From contig CAWUHX010000068.1 in the NCBI GenBank assembly GCA_963922205.1, positions 248,001 to 312,000 of the forward strand: a stretch of 64,000 nucleotides of DNA. Direction: 5' to 3'. Under the pieces are notes generated by a model, which saw nothing but the letters and a program-made list of their open reading frames with translations, did not search any database and was not told the DNA's origin. The DNA is from Romanomermis culicivorax (taxonomy: Eukaryota > Nematoda > Enoplea > Mermithida > Mermithidae). The position numbers were made by a program, and so were the translations under genes. Below are positions 12,566 through 23,184 of the stretch, piece by piece; the first letter of the stretch is position 1; each line of letters starts with the position of its first letter.

Positions 12566-14849
12566 GACAAGAATTTTTTTATATTTGAAAACAATGGAAA
12601 ACTGGAAAAAGATGAATAAATAAAAATCAAACTTGAAGATTTTAATTTATTTCTGATTACTGCGTTCAGAACAGAGCACCCCATGGGGGGGTATGGGGGG
12701 TATTACCCCCGTCTTAGATTTGGAAATTCATTTACTACCCCCATTAAAACAGCTCACTATAGCAAAAAATTTTGGTAGACTTCATTCTCTCCCCAGTAGG
12801 TTATAGTAATTCGAGAAAAATTGCAGAATGTGTGATTCTGAGGAATTACTCACTGCTCTTTTTGATTCATTTACTGAGCAAATGATAATGGGAAAGTATG
12901 CAACTTCTATGCCATATAGCGATTTTTAGGAAAGGATATCAGCACATTAATATATACTACTTGTAGGAAATCATTATAAATATAATTGGGAGATGAAATA
13001 ATGACTTATGTATATGTGATTAATCAAAAAATCGCCTCTTGGGAAGAAAAACATTATGTTCTTAAAATTCTGCCTCTTCATGCTCTCCTTTCCTTTTCCC
13101 CGCTTCTGCGTTGGGTCTTCTGTGCGCATATGGTTACCCAAGCTGTGGCATACTTTCCTGCTATGAGTTGAGACATGTGAGGTCTGTTGACGTGGATCAG
13201 GAGTGTTACTTGGTTTCAAACTCGTAGTTTATAGTGTAATGGGTATGGGATTAATAATACTAAAGCCACATTCAGCATCAGGACTTTCAATTGGAAGCAC
13301 TGTTCCAAGCCTAATCAGTGATGGGATAAGCCCGGTTGAAACAATGTTTCCAAACGTATGTTGTGCCCGATTCTTGAAATGTGCAGGAATCAGTTGGCAC
13401 AACAGTCTTCAAAGTGTGACTATTCTGTACGTATAATTAGTGCATTAAAGTCGCATGATTGGGATCTGGAAAATGGAGTTGCAATAGTAAATGTTTTTTG
13501 ACTGTAAAAAGCATAAAGTAGGGGCATTAATCAGTTTTGTAAGTTCGAGAAACTACAACTCCCCCTCCTTAGCAAAAAGTTGAGAGCAAAAAAAAAGGTC
13601 ACGGCATATTTCAAGTACTACCCTTAAAATTTCAGATTTTACCCGGTCGACCTTGGAGACCTCTGGTTCAGAACCAAAAAAATGTTCGAAATTATAGATT
13701 TTAAATTTTTAATTAATCTTCATAACAATTACTCATGGTTGGAAGCCCTAAAATTACAGTCTCGAATGCTACTTTAGTTTTTAAATGCAAAAAGTCACCC
13801 CAAACGAAAATGAACTTGTGGAGATTAATGAAAAACCACAGCTTTCGACAAAATTTTAACTGTTGACGATAAAAAAGATAACATTTACTTCAATATTGAT
13901 AGAAACTGTTAATGAGACTCATTGATAAGTGGACGTAGAATTTTTTCGACTTTTCTTAATAATTTCGCATCTAAATTGATATTGCAAATCAATCTGACTT
14001 AGTTTAACTGTCAAATTTCTCGCCGCAGTTAAGGATACGTGTCCGTGGCGTCCGCCACCTCGTCAGTTCCCACAATACAGATTACTTATTTCTAAACACG
14101 GGTTTTCATCCTCCGAATTGTGCATTTGGGAGAGGGTAAATTCGGAGCATGAATACAATTTGTAAGCGTATTCGTTTCCGCAAAGTAATGTGCGTTCTTC
14201 TAGAATGCATATAGATTTGGAAAGAATGCACCATTTTCGCTAGGTCAGAAAAATGAAGCGAATACATTATAGCGGAGCGAATTAAATTATGTAAGTTTGC
14301 ATTTACCCGAAAAGACCCGTCGAATTTTTAGGGAAATAAAAAAAAGTGGATCAGAGTACAATCCCTCAGATGTGACAACGCTATTTTAAAGACCATGAAA
14401 TTATCCAACAGAATCGGAATCGTGCATCACACCTGCCAGTCTGAAAACCAGAGAATGACACTTCCTTTGAATTTTCCGGACTTCTTTACATGCTATTTTC
14501 AGTGTAGTAGTCTAGTCATCTGCATCAGAAATAATAAGATATTTCATGTTATTGATATTCAAGCAAAGGATTAATACCTAATGACTACGCGTGGAGTCTT
14601 TTGGCTGAAGTTGATTTGATTTGGTAGTTTTTCTCGGTTTATTTTCCCAAAGTCGTTTTGCGGTCTTCAAAAAGATTTTGATATCTGTGTGATTGAAACT
14701 TTTCGAGTCCAAGTGGGAATTCTTGCTGGTTGAAGAATCAAAATTCTTGGTTGCTTCCCTAGTTTTTGAATTTTAGTCTGCCCGACTGAAAATTCATTGA
14801 ATATGAATTCACTGAAAAATCAAACCTTCTGATTAGGAAGTAAAAAATG
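12566..14849. other. Intergenic, mostly unassigned
   Basis: A G/C-run patch lies at about 12680-12740 (GGGGGGG...TATTACCCCC). Between 13040 and 13440 the base composition is less AT-rich and short ORFs occur on both strands, including a Cys-containing one at 13203-13436, but no protein motif is recognisable; it could be a transposon remnant. Nothing else was supported. Confidence 0.4.
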
Positions 14850-15430
14850 TATAAAGGTTCATTTTCCAGCGTTCTAGAATATCAATTTTCCAGAAAAATT
14901 TTTGGCGCTAGGCGCCGAACAAGTTACTCATACCAATCTTTCCATTTTCTCTTCAAAACTCAAAAAATTTGGTTTCAAAAGCCTGAAACCGACGCGAATC
15001 GAATGGAATAGAAGAAACCATTTTTTTGTATTTTTTCCGATAAAATTAAGCAAATTTATTGATTTTAGAGTGAACAACCAAAAATTTATCTGTGCAACCA
15101 AAGTTTTTCCCAAGTTGCACATTGGAACCTGGCCTTTGCAGAAAAAAAGCTCTGTGGTTGAGTTCATACCTTTATGTCAGATTATCAGCATACCTGTAAG
15201 CATACATGTAATTGGGGGGAAGTGCTATGGGAACCCCCCCACAGAAATCGTCGACCATATGGCTAGCCATTGGGCGACCCCCCCTGTATTTTCCAATCCT
15301 ATGGCTAGCCATATGGTAGCCCTAGGGACCCCCATAGTTTTAGTGAGAAAAATACTGAAAAATGTCAATTTTTGAACAAAAAAGGTCAAAAACGTCAATT
15401 TTCTCGGCGCTTCGCGCCATAAGTACGTAT
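14850..15430. repeat. Remnant of GC-hairpin-core element family
   Basis: Carries TTCATTTTCCAGCGTTCTAG, then AAAAATTTTTGGCGCTAGGCGCC (14893-14915), and a second core CGGCGCTTCGCGCC near 15405. These are the same modules seen in the hAT-like elements elsewhere. The ORFs crossing it have no domain. Confidence 0.6.
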
Positions 15431-15611
15431 TTTATCATTTTTTAGACAAAAATTACTACTTTTAAACCCTTGTTCGGAAATTTTTGATGGAAAAAATCGA
15501 ATTTGTTTTCCTTCTGGGACCCCTCCCCCCCAAAATTTTGGGAATTACTGACCCCCGCCCCCAAAAAGGTGCTCCAACCCCCCCCCCCCCAGACCTTGGA
15601 GCTCCGTTACA

Positions 15612-15806
15612 TATATGCCTGTAAGAGGTCCGACCAGTTGGGGGGGGGGTGGGGTAAATCCGAAAATTCTCCCCAAAAAAGGCCGAAAAACATACACTTT
15701 TTGGCGTATTTTTTTACTTTTTTCCAAACTGGGAGGGTTGGGTTTATGGTTGGCCAAGTTGGGGGGGGTCCCCGCAACCCCCCCCCCCCGCCCAAGTACA
15801 GGTATG
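15612..15806 (+). mobile_element. G-tract MITE (TIR CATACCTGTA), copy 1
   Basis: Left end ATGCCTGTAAGAGGTCCGAC, then CAGTTGGGGGGGGG, a central block with CCAAAAAAGGCCGAAAAACA and a right end AAGTACAGGTATG. No matching target duplication is visible, so this copy is partly rearranged. Confidence 0.75.
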
Positions 15807-16582
15807 ATTGTCAGCTATTCAGAATAAGCTTTAAAATTCTATCTTTCATTGTTATCTTTTTATCACGGTTTATTGTTCGATTTACTTTTTATGTCAAAAA
15901 AATTAGGTTGTTTTATGTCGTCAAAGAACTAAAGATATATAGGTTATGCTGTTGAATCATTCTCTTGCTCATGCAAACTCACTTAAATATTCATCTATAA
16001 ACAGGTCATTAGCTCGAGTCTTTTTGCAAAAAATGTCGGTTTATTGGCGGAATAAGATGCAAGTTAATGAGAAACGTTCAAAAATCACATCAGAAATGAT
16101 TTTGAGCGATTTTTAAGCAAGGAAACAAAAAAAATTGATTTTTCCTCTTGAGGAAAATTTTTTTGGGGGTTTTCCTCAAATGGGGCAAAAAGTTTTGAGC
16201 AAAAAAAACACTGCTTCCCCACGTCCATTCAGGTGATAGTTGGATAGTTCGTATTCCGGAACAGATAGCTCTAAAGATACTAAATATAGCAAAATAATAA
16301 AGTTAGATTTAGCTTTTGTCACGTCCATGAGCTTTTCTGTATTAGTCGTATTTACTCTTGTATTTATTCGCATTTAATAAATTTCTTTCTTTCAGAATCA
16401 GCATTCTTTTTTTCGACCAGAAAATCTAAGTTTCGTGTGGTAGAGCCCAGTAGGACGTAAAATAATTCACGCCAAATGAGAAAACCCGCCCTGAAAAGTT
16501 CCGTAACTATCATAGACGAATTTGAAATTTTCGGGTACAGTAAACCATGATACCGAAATGAAAAAACGCATGTGATATCCAA

Positions 16583-16806
16583 CATTACCTGTAAGACCTC
16601 TGACCAGTTGGGGGGGGGGGTAAATCCGAAATTTGGGGGGTCTAAAAAAGTCGAAATTTTTCTCAAAAAAGTGCAAAAACCATACATTTTTTTGGAAATT
16701 TTTTTAATTTTTTTCCAAGCTGGGTGGTTGGGTGATGTTGGGTACATGGTTGGCCATGTTGGGTGGTCCCCCCCCCCCCCAACCCGCTCCCCCAAGTACA
16801 GGTATG
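16583..16806 (+). mobile_element. G-tract MITE (TIR CATACCTGTA), copy 2, perfect 8-bp TSD
   Basis: Element of 224 bp flanked by ATATCCAA on both sides (16575-16582 and 16807-16814). Ends are CATTACCTGTAAG and AAGTACAGGTATG. The paralogous host repeat at about 20520 lacks the insert. It contains runs of 10 G and 10 C, and no coding capacity. Confidence 0.92.
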
Positions 16807-17001
16807 ATATCCAAATATCGCAACGCTATGTTGAAGACAGCAAATAATTATGCAAAATTCACTATCGTGCGCTTAAATTGGTTGCTTCTTCGTTGAGATT
16901 TATGTAATTATCCGGAATATTTCTTATTTCGTTATTACTGTAGCAACGCTGTAACGAATTTTAATTTTTCCGCTGATAGATTTACGTGTCCTAACCGTGA
17001 G

Positions 17002-17051
17002 TCCAAGCCTAAGCCCAGGCCTAAGCCTAAGCCTGAGTCTAAGCCTAAGCC
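17002..17051 (-). repeat. Interstitial telomere-like hexamers (TTAGGC)n
   Basis: On the minus strand the tract is eight in-phase hexamers, four of them exact TTAGGC and the rest one or two changes away (TTAGAC, TCAGGC, CTGGGC, TTGGAC). TTAGGC is the nematode telomere repeat, whereas arthropods typically use TTAGG. It lies in host repeat H. Confidence 0.8.
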
Positions 17052-17155
17052 AGAAAATTTTCCAGAAACAACTGTAAAAATCAATAAATTTTTTCGACCA
17101 ATCAAAATGATGACAGATCTCGCTTCGCAATGCTTTGGTGGTGACTGGTGGGAAA

Positions 17156-18436
17156 CACTGTTTTTTTCCACATTTGCATTAAATGTGGAAAAAATTTTTG
17201 AGGTCTTTCCACAAATGTGGAAGAAAAATTTGGGGTTTTCATATTGAAAAGACTTGAAATATTAAAATTCATATTCATATTGAAATTTCATATTCAAAAG
17301 ACTGAAAAGACTGAAAGATTGAAAAGACATTTTGGTACATTTTAGGAGGTCCGAATCTCAAAATTTTGTAATCATCATTAATTATTAAGCAGCTCAGGCG
17401 CGGCTTTTATCATGTCTACCTTCATTTATCACTTAATCTATAATAGTTTTCATAAATACCTGTAAGACCTCCGACCAGTTGGAGGGGGGTAAATCCGAAA
17501 TTTTGGGGGGGTAGGAAAAAGTCGAAATTTTTCCCAAAAAAGGCCAAAAAACATACACTGTTTTGAAAATTTTTTTAATTTTTTCCAAACTGGGGGGGGG
17601 TTGGGGGGGGAAATGATTTTGGGTACAGGGTTGGCCGAGTTGGGGGGTCCCCCCCCCAACCCCCGCCCCAAGTACAGGTATGTTTTCATCATCTTAAACG
17701 TATTATCTCATGTTTTAATTGGTAATCTTCAATATTTTATCATGATATTTAATGAAGATTCGCATTTTTTCCTTTTGAGAAAGATCAATACGTCAAGTCT
17801 CTACGCTTTTTGATGCGATTGTTTCTTTGCTAACGTAAAATCAATTCAAAAGCTTCCTGGAAATATCTTTCGGAAATTTATACTTTTCTGACTTCTTACT
17901 CATATATTTTCGACCAAATTCATGAGAGTTTACAAAAAAATTACAGATTTTAAAATTTTTCAAGTAAAATTTTAGAAATTTCGACTTTTGAACACAAATT
18001 CGGAATTTAATTCTTGAAATAAATGTTCGGAAAATTGATTTTCCAGCATCCCAGAATGTCAATATACCCCAAAAATTTTCTATTGCCATCTTTTTTGGGC
18101 TTTCACTTGTCATCATAGAAGACTTGACCATCGATTTTTCGTGTAATTCAAGTCAATTATGCTCTTGGGTAGTTTGCTAGAAAATTTGTTCAACAATGCT
18201 TGTAGATTAGGCTTTAAAGTCGAACATTTCAATTTTTCTTCAATTTTAATGAATTAGCTTCTCTAAAAACACCGGAAAGCTTGAAAAAGCTCAAAAACAG
18301 TGCGATGAAGCGTCTGAGAGCATTTCTAAGCGAAAAAACGAGGATTTTTAGACGAAAAAAATTTTTCCAGATGCGGAAAAAAAATTTGACCCTTCCCCAC
18401 ATTTGTGGAAAGAAGTTCGTAGAAAAAAAACAGTCG
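17156..18436. mobile_element. hAT-like element family D, copy 1 (TIR CACTGTTTTTTTCC)
   Basis: Left end CACTGTTTTTTTCCACATTTG followed by palindromic CCACA...TGTGG segments; right end CCACATTTGTGGAAAG then GAAAAAAAACAGT. The interior matches 53947-56981, including GGCGCGGCTTTTA.CATGT.TACC and AATGAAGATTCGCATTTTTT. No transposase is present. The target duplication is unclear. Confidence 0.65.
17455..17682 (+). mobile_element. G-tract MITE copy 3, inside family D copy 1
   Basis: 228 bp flanked by TTTTCATA (17447-17454) and TTTTCATC (17683-17690). The second copy of the host (about 56255) has the uninterrupted site agttttcatcatcttg, which proves the insertion. Confidence 0.92.
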
Positions 18437-18440
18437 TGGG

Positions 18441-19433
18441 CAGTGTTTTTTTTGTGCCAAAACATGGTTTTTGGCACAAAAAAATTTGGAATGGCACAAA
18501 AAATTTTGAGCGTTTGTGCCAATTGGCACAAAAAATTTGGCTGGTCAAACATTAAATTTCCTTAATTTTTAGACGTTTTAGGGGCTGAAAATGCAAAAAA
18601 TTTTCGGCGCTTCGCACCGCGCCGAGTCAATGGATATAATATTTCCTATTCGTATATTTGACCCGAACGCGAACGATTTCTCTTCGAACAGTGTATTGGT
18701 ATTGTTGCAGCAAACCTTATAGGCTGTCTAGACTGATGAGTGAAAAGAAATTCTGAATATTCTCTGCAAATTCCAGATTCGGATTTAAAACAGGAATTCT
18801 TACTTTTTGTGTTTGATTGATTCTAATAGAAAAATTGATATCGTTGATAATCGTACAATGTTTAGATCGAAAATTTACACAATTTTTGACTTTATTTTCT
18901 CTAGTCTTTACATTGTTGTTAAATATAGATATTTTTCGTAGTCGAAAATTGAATCAATTTGAACTTCATGTACAATTCTAGAGCTAATTAAATTTTTTCA
19001 GCATTCCATTTATTGGGTTTTCGTGAATAATTTTGTTGCATAGTTTTCTTCTTGTCTCACTGACATGGTTAGCTGAAAAATAGGTTGGGCACGATTTTCA
19101 CAAAAATAATGTGTTAAACGTTAAATTTTTATCAAACTTTTGGCCTAAAACTTTTCCGCAGTTTTCATTGAGGTAAAGTGGGGTGACTTTGATCAGAGTA
19201 TAGCATTTGATAACTATTTGAGATCAGCACGTCATTTTCGCTGTGTAGGCAACCTCACAGCAGGGGTTATCTACTCAGCAAAAATGACCTGCTGACCTCA
19301 GATAGCTATCAAATGCCATACTACTCTGATCAAAGTCACCCCACTTTACCTTATGTTTCTAGCAAAAAAATTTTTTTTGTGCCATTGGCACAAATTTTTT
19401 TGGCCTCTTGTGCCAATTGGCACAAATGTCCGT
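18441..19433 (+). mobile_element. hAT-like family 1, copy A (GTGCCAATTGGCAC subtermini)
   Basis: Begins CAGTGTTTTTTTTGTGCC, with GTGCCAATTGGCACAAA palindromes near both ends and the GC hairpin core at about 18602. It is colinear with copy B (19640-20447). The right end is truncated after AAATGTCCGT. It contains the palindromic MITE at 19173-19352, which copy B lacks. Confidence 0.8.
19173..19352. mobile_element. 180-bp palindromic MITE (AGGTAAAGTGGGGTGACTTTG)
   Basis: Two arms of about 75 bases, AGGTAAAGTGGGGTGACTTTG...ATTTGATAACTATTTGAG and its near-complement, surround a short centre. The empty site is visible in copy B (ttttcagtatgtttc at about 20342). A second copy, split by another transposon, lies at 57181-58315. 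The superfamily cannot be assigned. Confidence 0.88.
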
Positions 19434-19639
19434 CCCACGTCGATTCACGGAATAATTGAATAGTTCGTATTCTGGAACATATAGCTCTAAATATACTACA
19501 CATCGTAAAAAAACAAAAGTAGATTCAGAAACAGCTTTCTTTTTCCTATCAGAAAATCTATGTTTCGTGTGATAGAGTTCAGTGAGACGTAACCTGATTT
19601 ACGCCAAATGAGAAAATCTGCTCTGAAAAGTTCCGTAAC

Positions 19640-20447
19640 CAGTGTTTTTTTTTTGTGCCAAAACATGGTTTTTGGCACAAAAAAATTTGGAATGGCACAA
19701 AAAAATTTAAGCGTTTGTGCCAATTGGCACAAAATTTTTGGCTGGTCCAACATTAAATTTCCTTGATTTTTAGACGTTTTAGGCGCTGAAAAAGCCAAAA
19801 ATTTTCGGCGCTTCGCGCCGATTCAATGAATTTCCTACTCGTATTTGGACCCGAACGCAAACGATTTCTCTTCGAACAGTGTATTAGTATCGTTGGAGCA
19901 AACTTTAGAAGCTGTCAATGACTAATGAATCAAAAGAAAATCGGAATATTCTCTGTTCATTCAGTCAGATTCGAATTTAAAAGTGAAATCCTTACTTTTT
20001 GTGTTTGATTGATTCAAATCGAAAAATCGATATCGTTGATACAATGTTTCGACCGAAAATTTACACAATTTTAGACTTTATTTTCTCTAGCCTTTACGTT
20101 ATATAGATATTCGCAGTCGAAAATTGAATCAATTTGAACTTCCTGAACAATTCTAGAGTTATTCAAATTTTCTCAGCATTTTTCAAGTCGCCGTGAATGA
20201 TTTTCTTGCAGTTCTTCCTTATTTCACTGTCGTGGTTAGCTGAAAAATAGGTGGGGCATGATTTTTACAAAAAATTAATGCGTTAAACGTAGCCTCAAAT
20301 GGGTATATTATCAAACATTTGGCCTAAAACTTTTCTGCGGTTTTCAGTATGTTTCTTGTAGAAAAAAATTTTTTGTGCCATTGGCACAAATTTTTTTGGC
20401 CTCTTGTGCCAATTGGCACAAATGTCCGTGCACAAAAAAAAACGCTG
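19640..20447 (+). mobile_element. hAT-like family 1, copy B, intact with 8-bp TSD
   Basis: 808 bp starting CAGTGTTTTTTTTTTGTGCC and ending GTGCACAAAAAAAAACGCTG, flanked by identical TCCGTAAC (19632-19639, 20448-20455). Subterminal GTGCCAATTGGCACAAA palindromes occur at both ends, and the GC hairpin core CGGCGCTTCGCGCCG at about 19805. No ORF resembles a transposase, so the element is non-autonomous. The CAGTG end and 8-bp duplication point to the hAT superfamily. It sits in host repeat H copy 2. Confidence 0.93.
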
Positions 20448-20749
20448 TCCGTAACTGTCAAGGCGGTATTTGAAATTTTTGGCTACAGTAAACTATGATA
20501 CCGAAATGAAAAAACGCGAGTGATATCAAGATGTCCCAACGCTATGTTGAAGACAATTGATAATTATGCAAGATTCACTATCGTACGCTGAAATTGGTTG
20601 TTTCTTTGCTGAGATATATGTAATTGACCGAAATATTTTTTTAATTCGCTAATACTGTAGCAACGGTATAACGAATTTTAATTTCTCCGCTGATGAATTT
20701 ACGTGGTCCGTGCACAAAAAAAACGCTGGCGGTGGGAAAACGAATGGAA

Positions 20750-21463
20750 AAGTTCTGTTAACGCTAAAATAACAGTAGACGAAATATGTTTGTGAAAAAA
20801 ATAGCATAATTACAAACCTGCCAATCTTTTCTCGAAAAATACTCAACAAGTCATGCGACAGGAAAAAACTTCACAGTATATCACGATGATAACAGGTTAT
20901 GAGGTCCCAAAAACTTGCATTTCCCCATGCGTTAATTATTTTTACTATATTCTCGAACAGATCCCGGCGGCATCGAAAGCCGAAAATTACTTTCATGAAC
21001 TTATTCGTGGTTTTCAAGTCTATAGCTCGTTTTTTATAAAGTGCTTCTAAATTTAAAAATGAGGAAAATCATTACTGTTGTCAAAATTGTTTACAGAAAG
21101 TCTTTAATGTAAAAATTTTTCATTCAAAAAATTGTTAAAGACTAGTTGAATAAATCTACAAAAATCTACAAATTTTAAGCCCTATGTGACTCGTTGTTCA
21201 GTCAGAAATTATAGAAATATGGTACAGTACTTGCTTTCCACTTTTATAATTTAGAAGCCTTTCAAGAAAAACAGACTATAATTGGTCACTAATGGGCAGA
21301 ATAAAGAATATTCGTCTCGCAAAAATTTGAAACAAGTCGACATTCCGTCAATTTCACTTCTCGAAATCGGAATTAAGAACTCACAATGCATTTTCGTATA
21401 GATATATATATATATATATATAGCATGTAAATGACATATACATGCATAGCATAGAAGTTCTGG
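20750..21463. other. Intergenic with TATAGTCTG-family MITE at 21021-21280
   Basis: The MITE copy has the AAAACAGACTATA terminus at about 21268-21280, GCTTTCCAC.TTTAT.ATTTAGAAGC and a TTTTTCATTCAAAAAATTGTTAAAG centre. A short (TA)n tract lies at about 21400-21422. No gene is supported. Confidence 0.6.
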
Positions 21464-22367
21464 GGCAGGTTGCATCAACTAAACCTGAGGCTAAACTCTA
21501 GCTCGGTTTTAACTGCTAAACCTGAGGTTAGCTAAATTCGATGTCAGATTTAACTTTTAGCAATGGCATCAAACATCTCAAGCTCGAGTTTAGCTAAACC
21601 TGATGTTCAACTCGAGCTTGGTTACAACTAAGTAAACACCACTTTTCTTTAGAAATAAAAACGTGCCACTGTGCATACTTTCTGCATTGTATGCATCATA
21701 TAGCCATAAAGTCAGTTTGTTGTGTCCATTTTTAGCCGAAGGACGAAGCCGTTTTTTATTCCATTTTTTTAAATATGAGAGAAAAAAATCTCGTCAGCCA
21801 AATTGGGCTGCAAAAGAAGAATTGCGGTTGCGTGAACTCTGTTTGGAGCATCGCAACATTTTTGATTCTGTGCTAGGAATTACAATGGAGAAGTATAGCG
21901 GGCGAAGTAAATGCCCAAAATCCAAACACTTGCCGAACGAAGTCCAAATGGAAAAATTTGAAGTCGAAAGCCAAAGAAGACTTTTCTCGAAAAACCCTGT
22001 CTCGCTCCATATTCCGATTAAGTAATCACAGTCGCAGAAAATTCATTCTTATTATTTATGAGGCATAAAGAACGAAAAAGAAACCAAATATTGTATGCAA
22101 CCCTTGCATAATAAACGGGAAAAACACTTAGACTTAAACCTGCTACCGACCATGATTAACTTTTTCATATTGCGCTAAACCCGAGCTCGGATTGGCAAAA
22201 ATTCTCATGCAACCCGACAGAATGAGCTCGAGATAAACCCGAGCTAGGGTTTATTTCGAGCTCGAGTTTAACTCCACCTTTATGCAACCGCTAAACCTGT
22301 ACTCAGACTTGAAATGGTCGGGATTAGCTCGAGCTCGAGTTTAACTGCTTTGATGCAATCGGCCCCT
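21464..22367 (+). mobile_element. PIF/Harbinger-like element with long subterminal repeats
   Basis: Ends are GGGGCAGGTTGCATCAA and, on the other strand, GGGGCCGATTGCATCAA, the usual Harbinger terminus style. About 180 bases at each end are filled with inverted and direct copies of CTCGAGTTTAACT/AACCTGAGCTCG-like motifs. It encodes a Myb/SANT-like protein but no DDE transposase. A clean 3-bp target duplication was not seen. Confidence 0.7.
21663..22025 (+). CDS. Myb/SANT-like DNA-binding protein of a Harbinger-type element
   Basis: ORF of 120 aa. Residues about 42-75 (KSRQPNWAAKEELRLREL..EHRNIF) read as the first helices of a Myb/SANT-like domain: a Trp after a basic stretch, then an acidic-leucine helix. 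In PIF/Harbinger transposons a Myb-like protein accompanies the transposase and binds the termini (family knowledge). The ORF is short and has no second Trp repeat and a Lys-rich C-terminus, so it may be truncated. The true start is unclear; the first 30 codons are hydrophobic and may be non-coding. Its position inside the terminal repeats supports a transposon origin. Confidence 0.5.
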   Translation: MPLCILSALYASYSHKVSLLCPFLAEGRSRFLFHFFKYERKKSRQPNWAAKEELRLRELCLEHRNIFDSVLGITMEKYSGRSKCPKSKHLPNEVQMEKFEVESQRRLFSKNPVSLHIPIK

Positions 22368-22514
22368 GCTGAGGAGCCAGTACAGGGGTGGAACAGAACA
22401 TTTTTTCGTACTTGATAATGGAAAGGAAAGTCTTATAACATTTAGGCAGCATATTCTTCGAACTTATATTAGTCAGATATGCGAAATTATTCGCTCAGAC
22501 AAAACTTTTCCAAG

Positions 22515-22710
22515 TTTTAGTGTTACTTCTTTGGAATCAAGTATGCTTTGTTTCGAAAAGTTGTTAACTACAGCATCATTTTAGTTTTTATGACGACTTT
22601 CTGCTCTCTGTCATCTTCTCAGTCATTGCCGAGGGGGTCAAATCTACTGGGGAGTCAATCAAAGTCCGCTTGTGGGTCAAACCCCCAATCCGCCCTCCAT
22701 GTGCGTGCAT
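22515..22710 (-). repeat. CAGCAGATT-family dispersed repeat copy
   Basis: Reads AGTGTTACTTCTTTGGAATC, GTTAACTACAGCATCATTTT, then AAATCTACTGGGG.GTCAA units; same order as 4325-4555. Confidence 0.65.
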
Positions 22711-23180
22711 GCTTATAAATATGTAGCCAAGTCGGAAAACGATTTCATATTTCTGTATAACTTTTCCAGCTAAACCAAACATCATGAAACTGAACTGAAA
22801 ATTTCATTACTAGAAGCTTTCAAACAGTTTAGCAGTTTTTCATTTCAACAAACATTTTATAAGTGAAGATCATTAGCATTTGATGAGTAAATTTGTTCAA
22901 AAATTCCCAATGAAAATAATATGTCTGTCTGAATATTATCTATTGGGCAAGAAAGAAGCCAATTCCGAATGGTTTTATGTATTAAACTGATGGTGAGTAC
23001 CGGATAATCATCGATATAAAATACAAGAGATTCAAAAGAAACACGATTTTTTTGTTTGAGGGCATGTAGAATTTGCAGTGTCAAAGTACAGCGCGTATTT
23101 CACATCAAAGTTTTAGATTGTTATTCAAATAATCATGCAATAAAAGAAACTTATTCATAATGATTCACTTTGATATTGAG
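22711..23180. other. Intergenic, nothing recognised
   Basis: AT-rich sequence with only short motif-free ORFs. Confidence 0.4.
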
Positions 23181-23184
23181 GATA

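Larger units (their letters stand above)
16190..17150. repeat. Host repeat H, copy 1 (uninterrupted at the hAT site)
   Basis: Matches 19434-19639 plus 20448-20750: shared CCCACGTC.ATTCA, GGATAGTTCGTATTC.GGAACA, CGCCAAATGAGAAAA, GAAAAGTTCCGTAAC, GATACCGAAATGAAAAAACGC and CAACGCTATGTTGAAGACA. Copy 1 has the empty hAT target TCCGTAAC at about 16500-16507, whereas copy 2 is filled by the 808-bp element. Copy 1 instead contains the G-tract MITE at 16583-16806. Confidence 0.8.

Noticed and set aside
13203..13436. 77-codon ORF with clustered Cys (NVCCARFLKC)
   Set aside because: No exon boundaries, no homologous motif and no neighbouring in-phase exon; left as unassigned.
15503..15955. 150-codon ORF with Pro/Gly runs, and similar ORFs at 16364, 17450 and 53671
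   Set aside because: They derive from the G and C homopolymer runs of the G-tract MITE copies.
18229..18565. Overlapping ORFs of about 65-107 codons on both strands (also near 58870 and 59604)
   Set aside because: They arise from the repeated GTGCCAATTGGCACAAA ends of hAT-like elements and have no domain.
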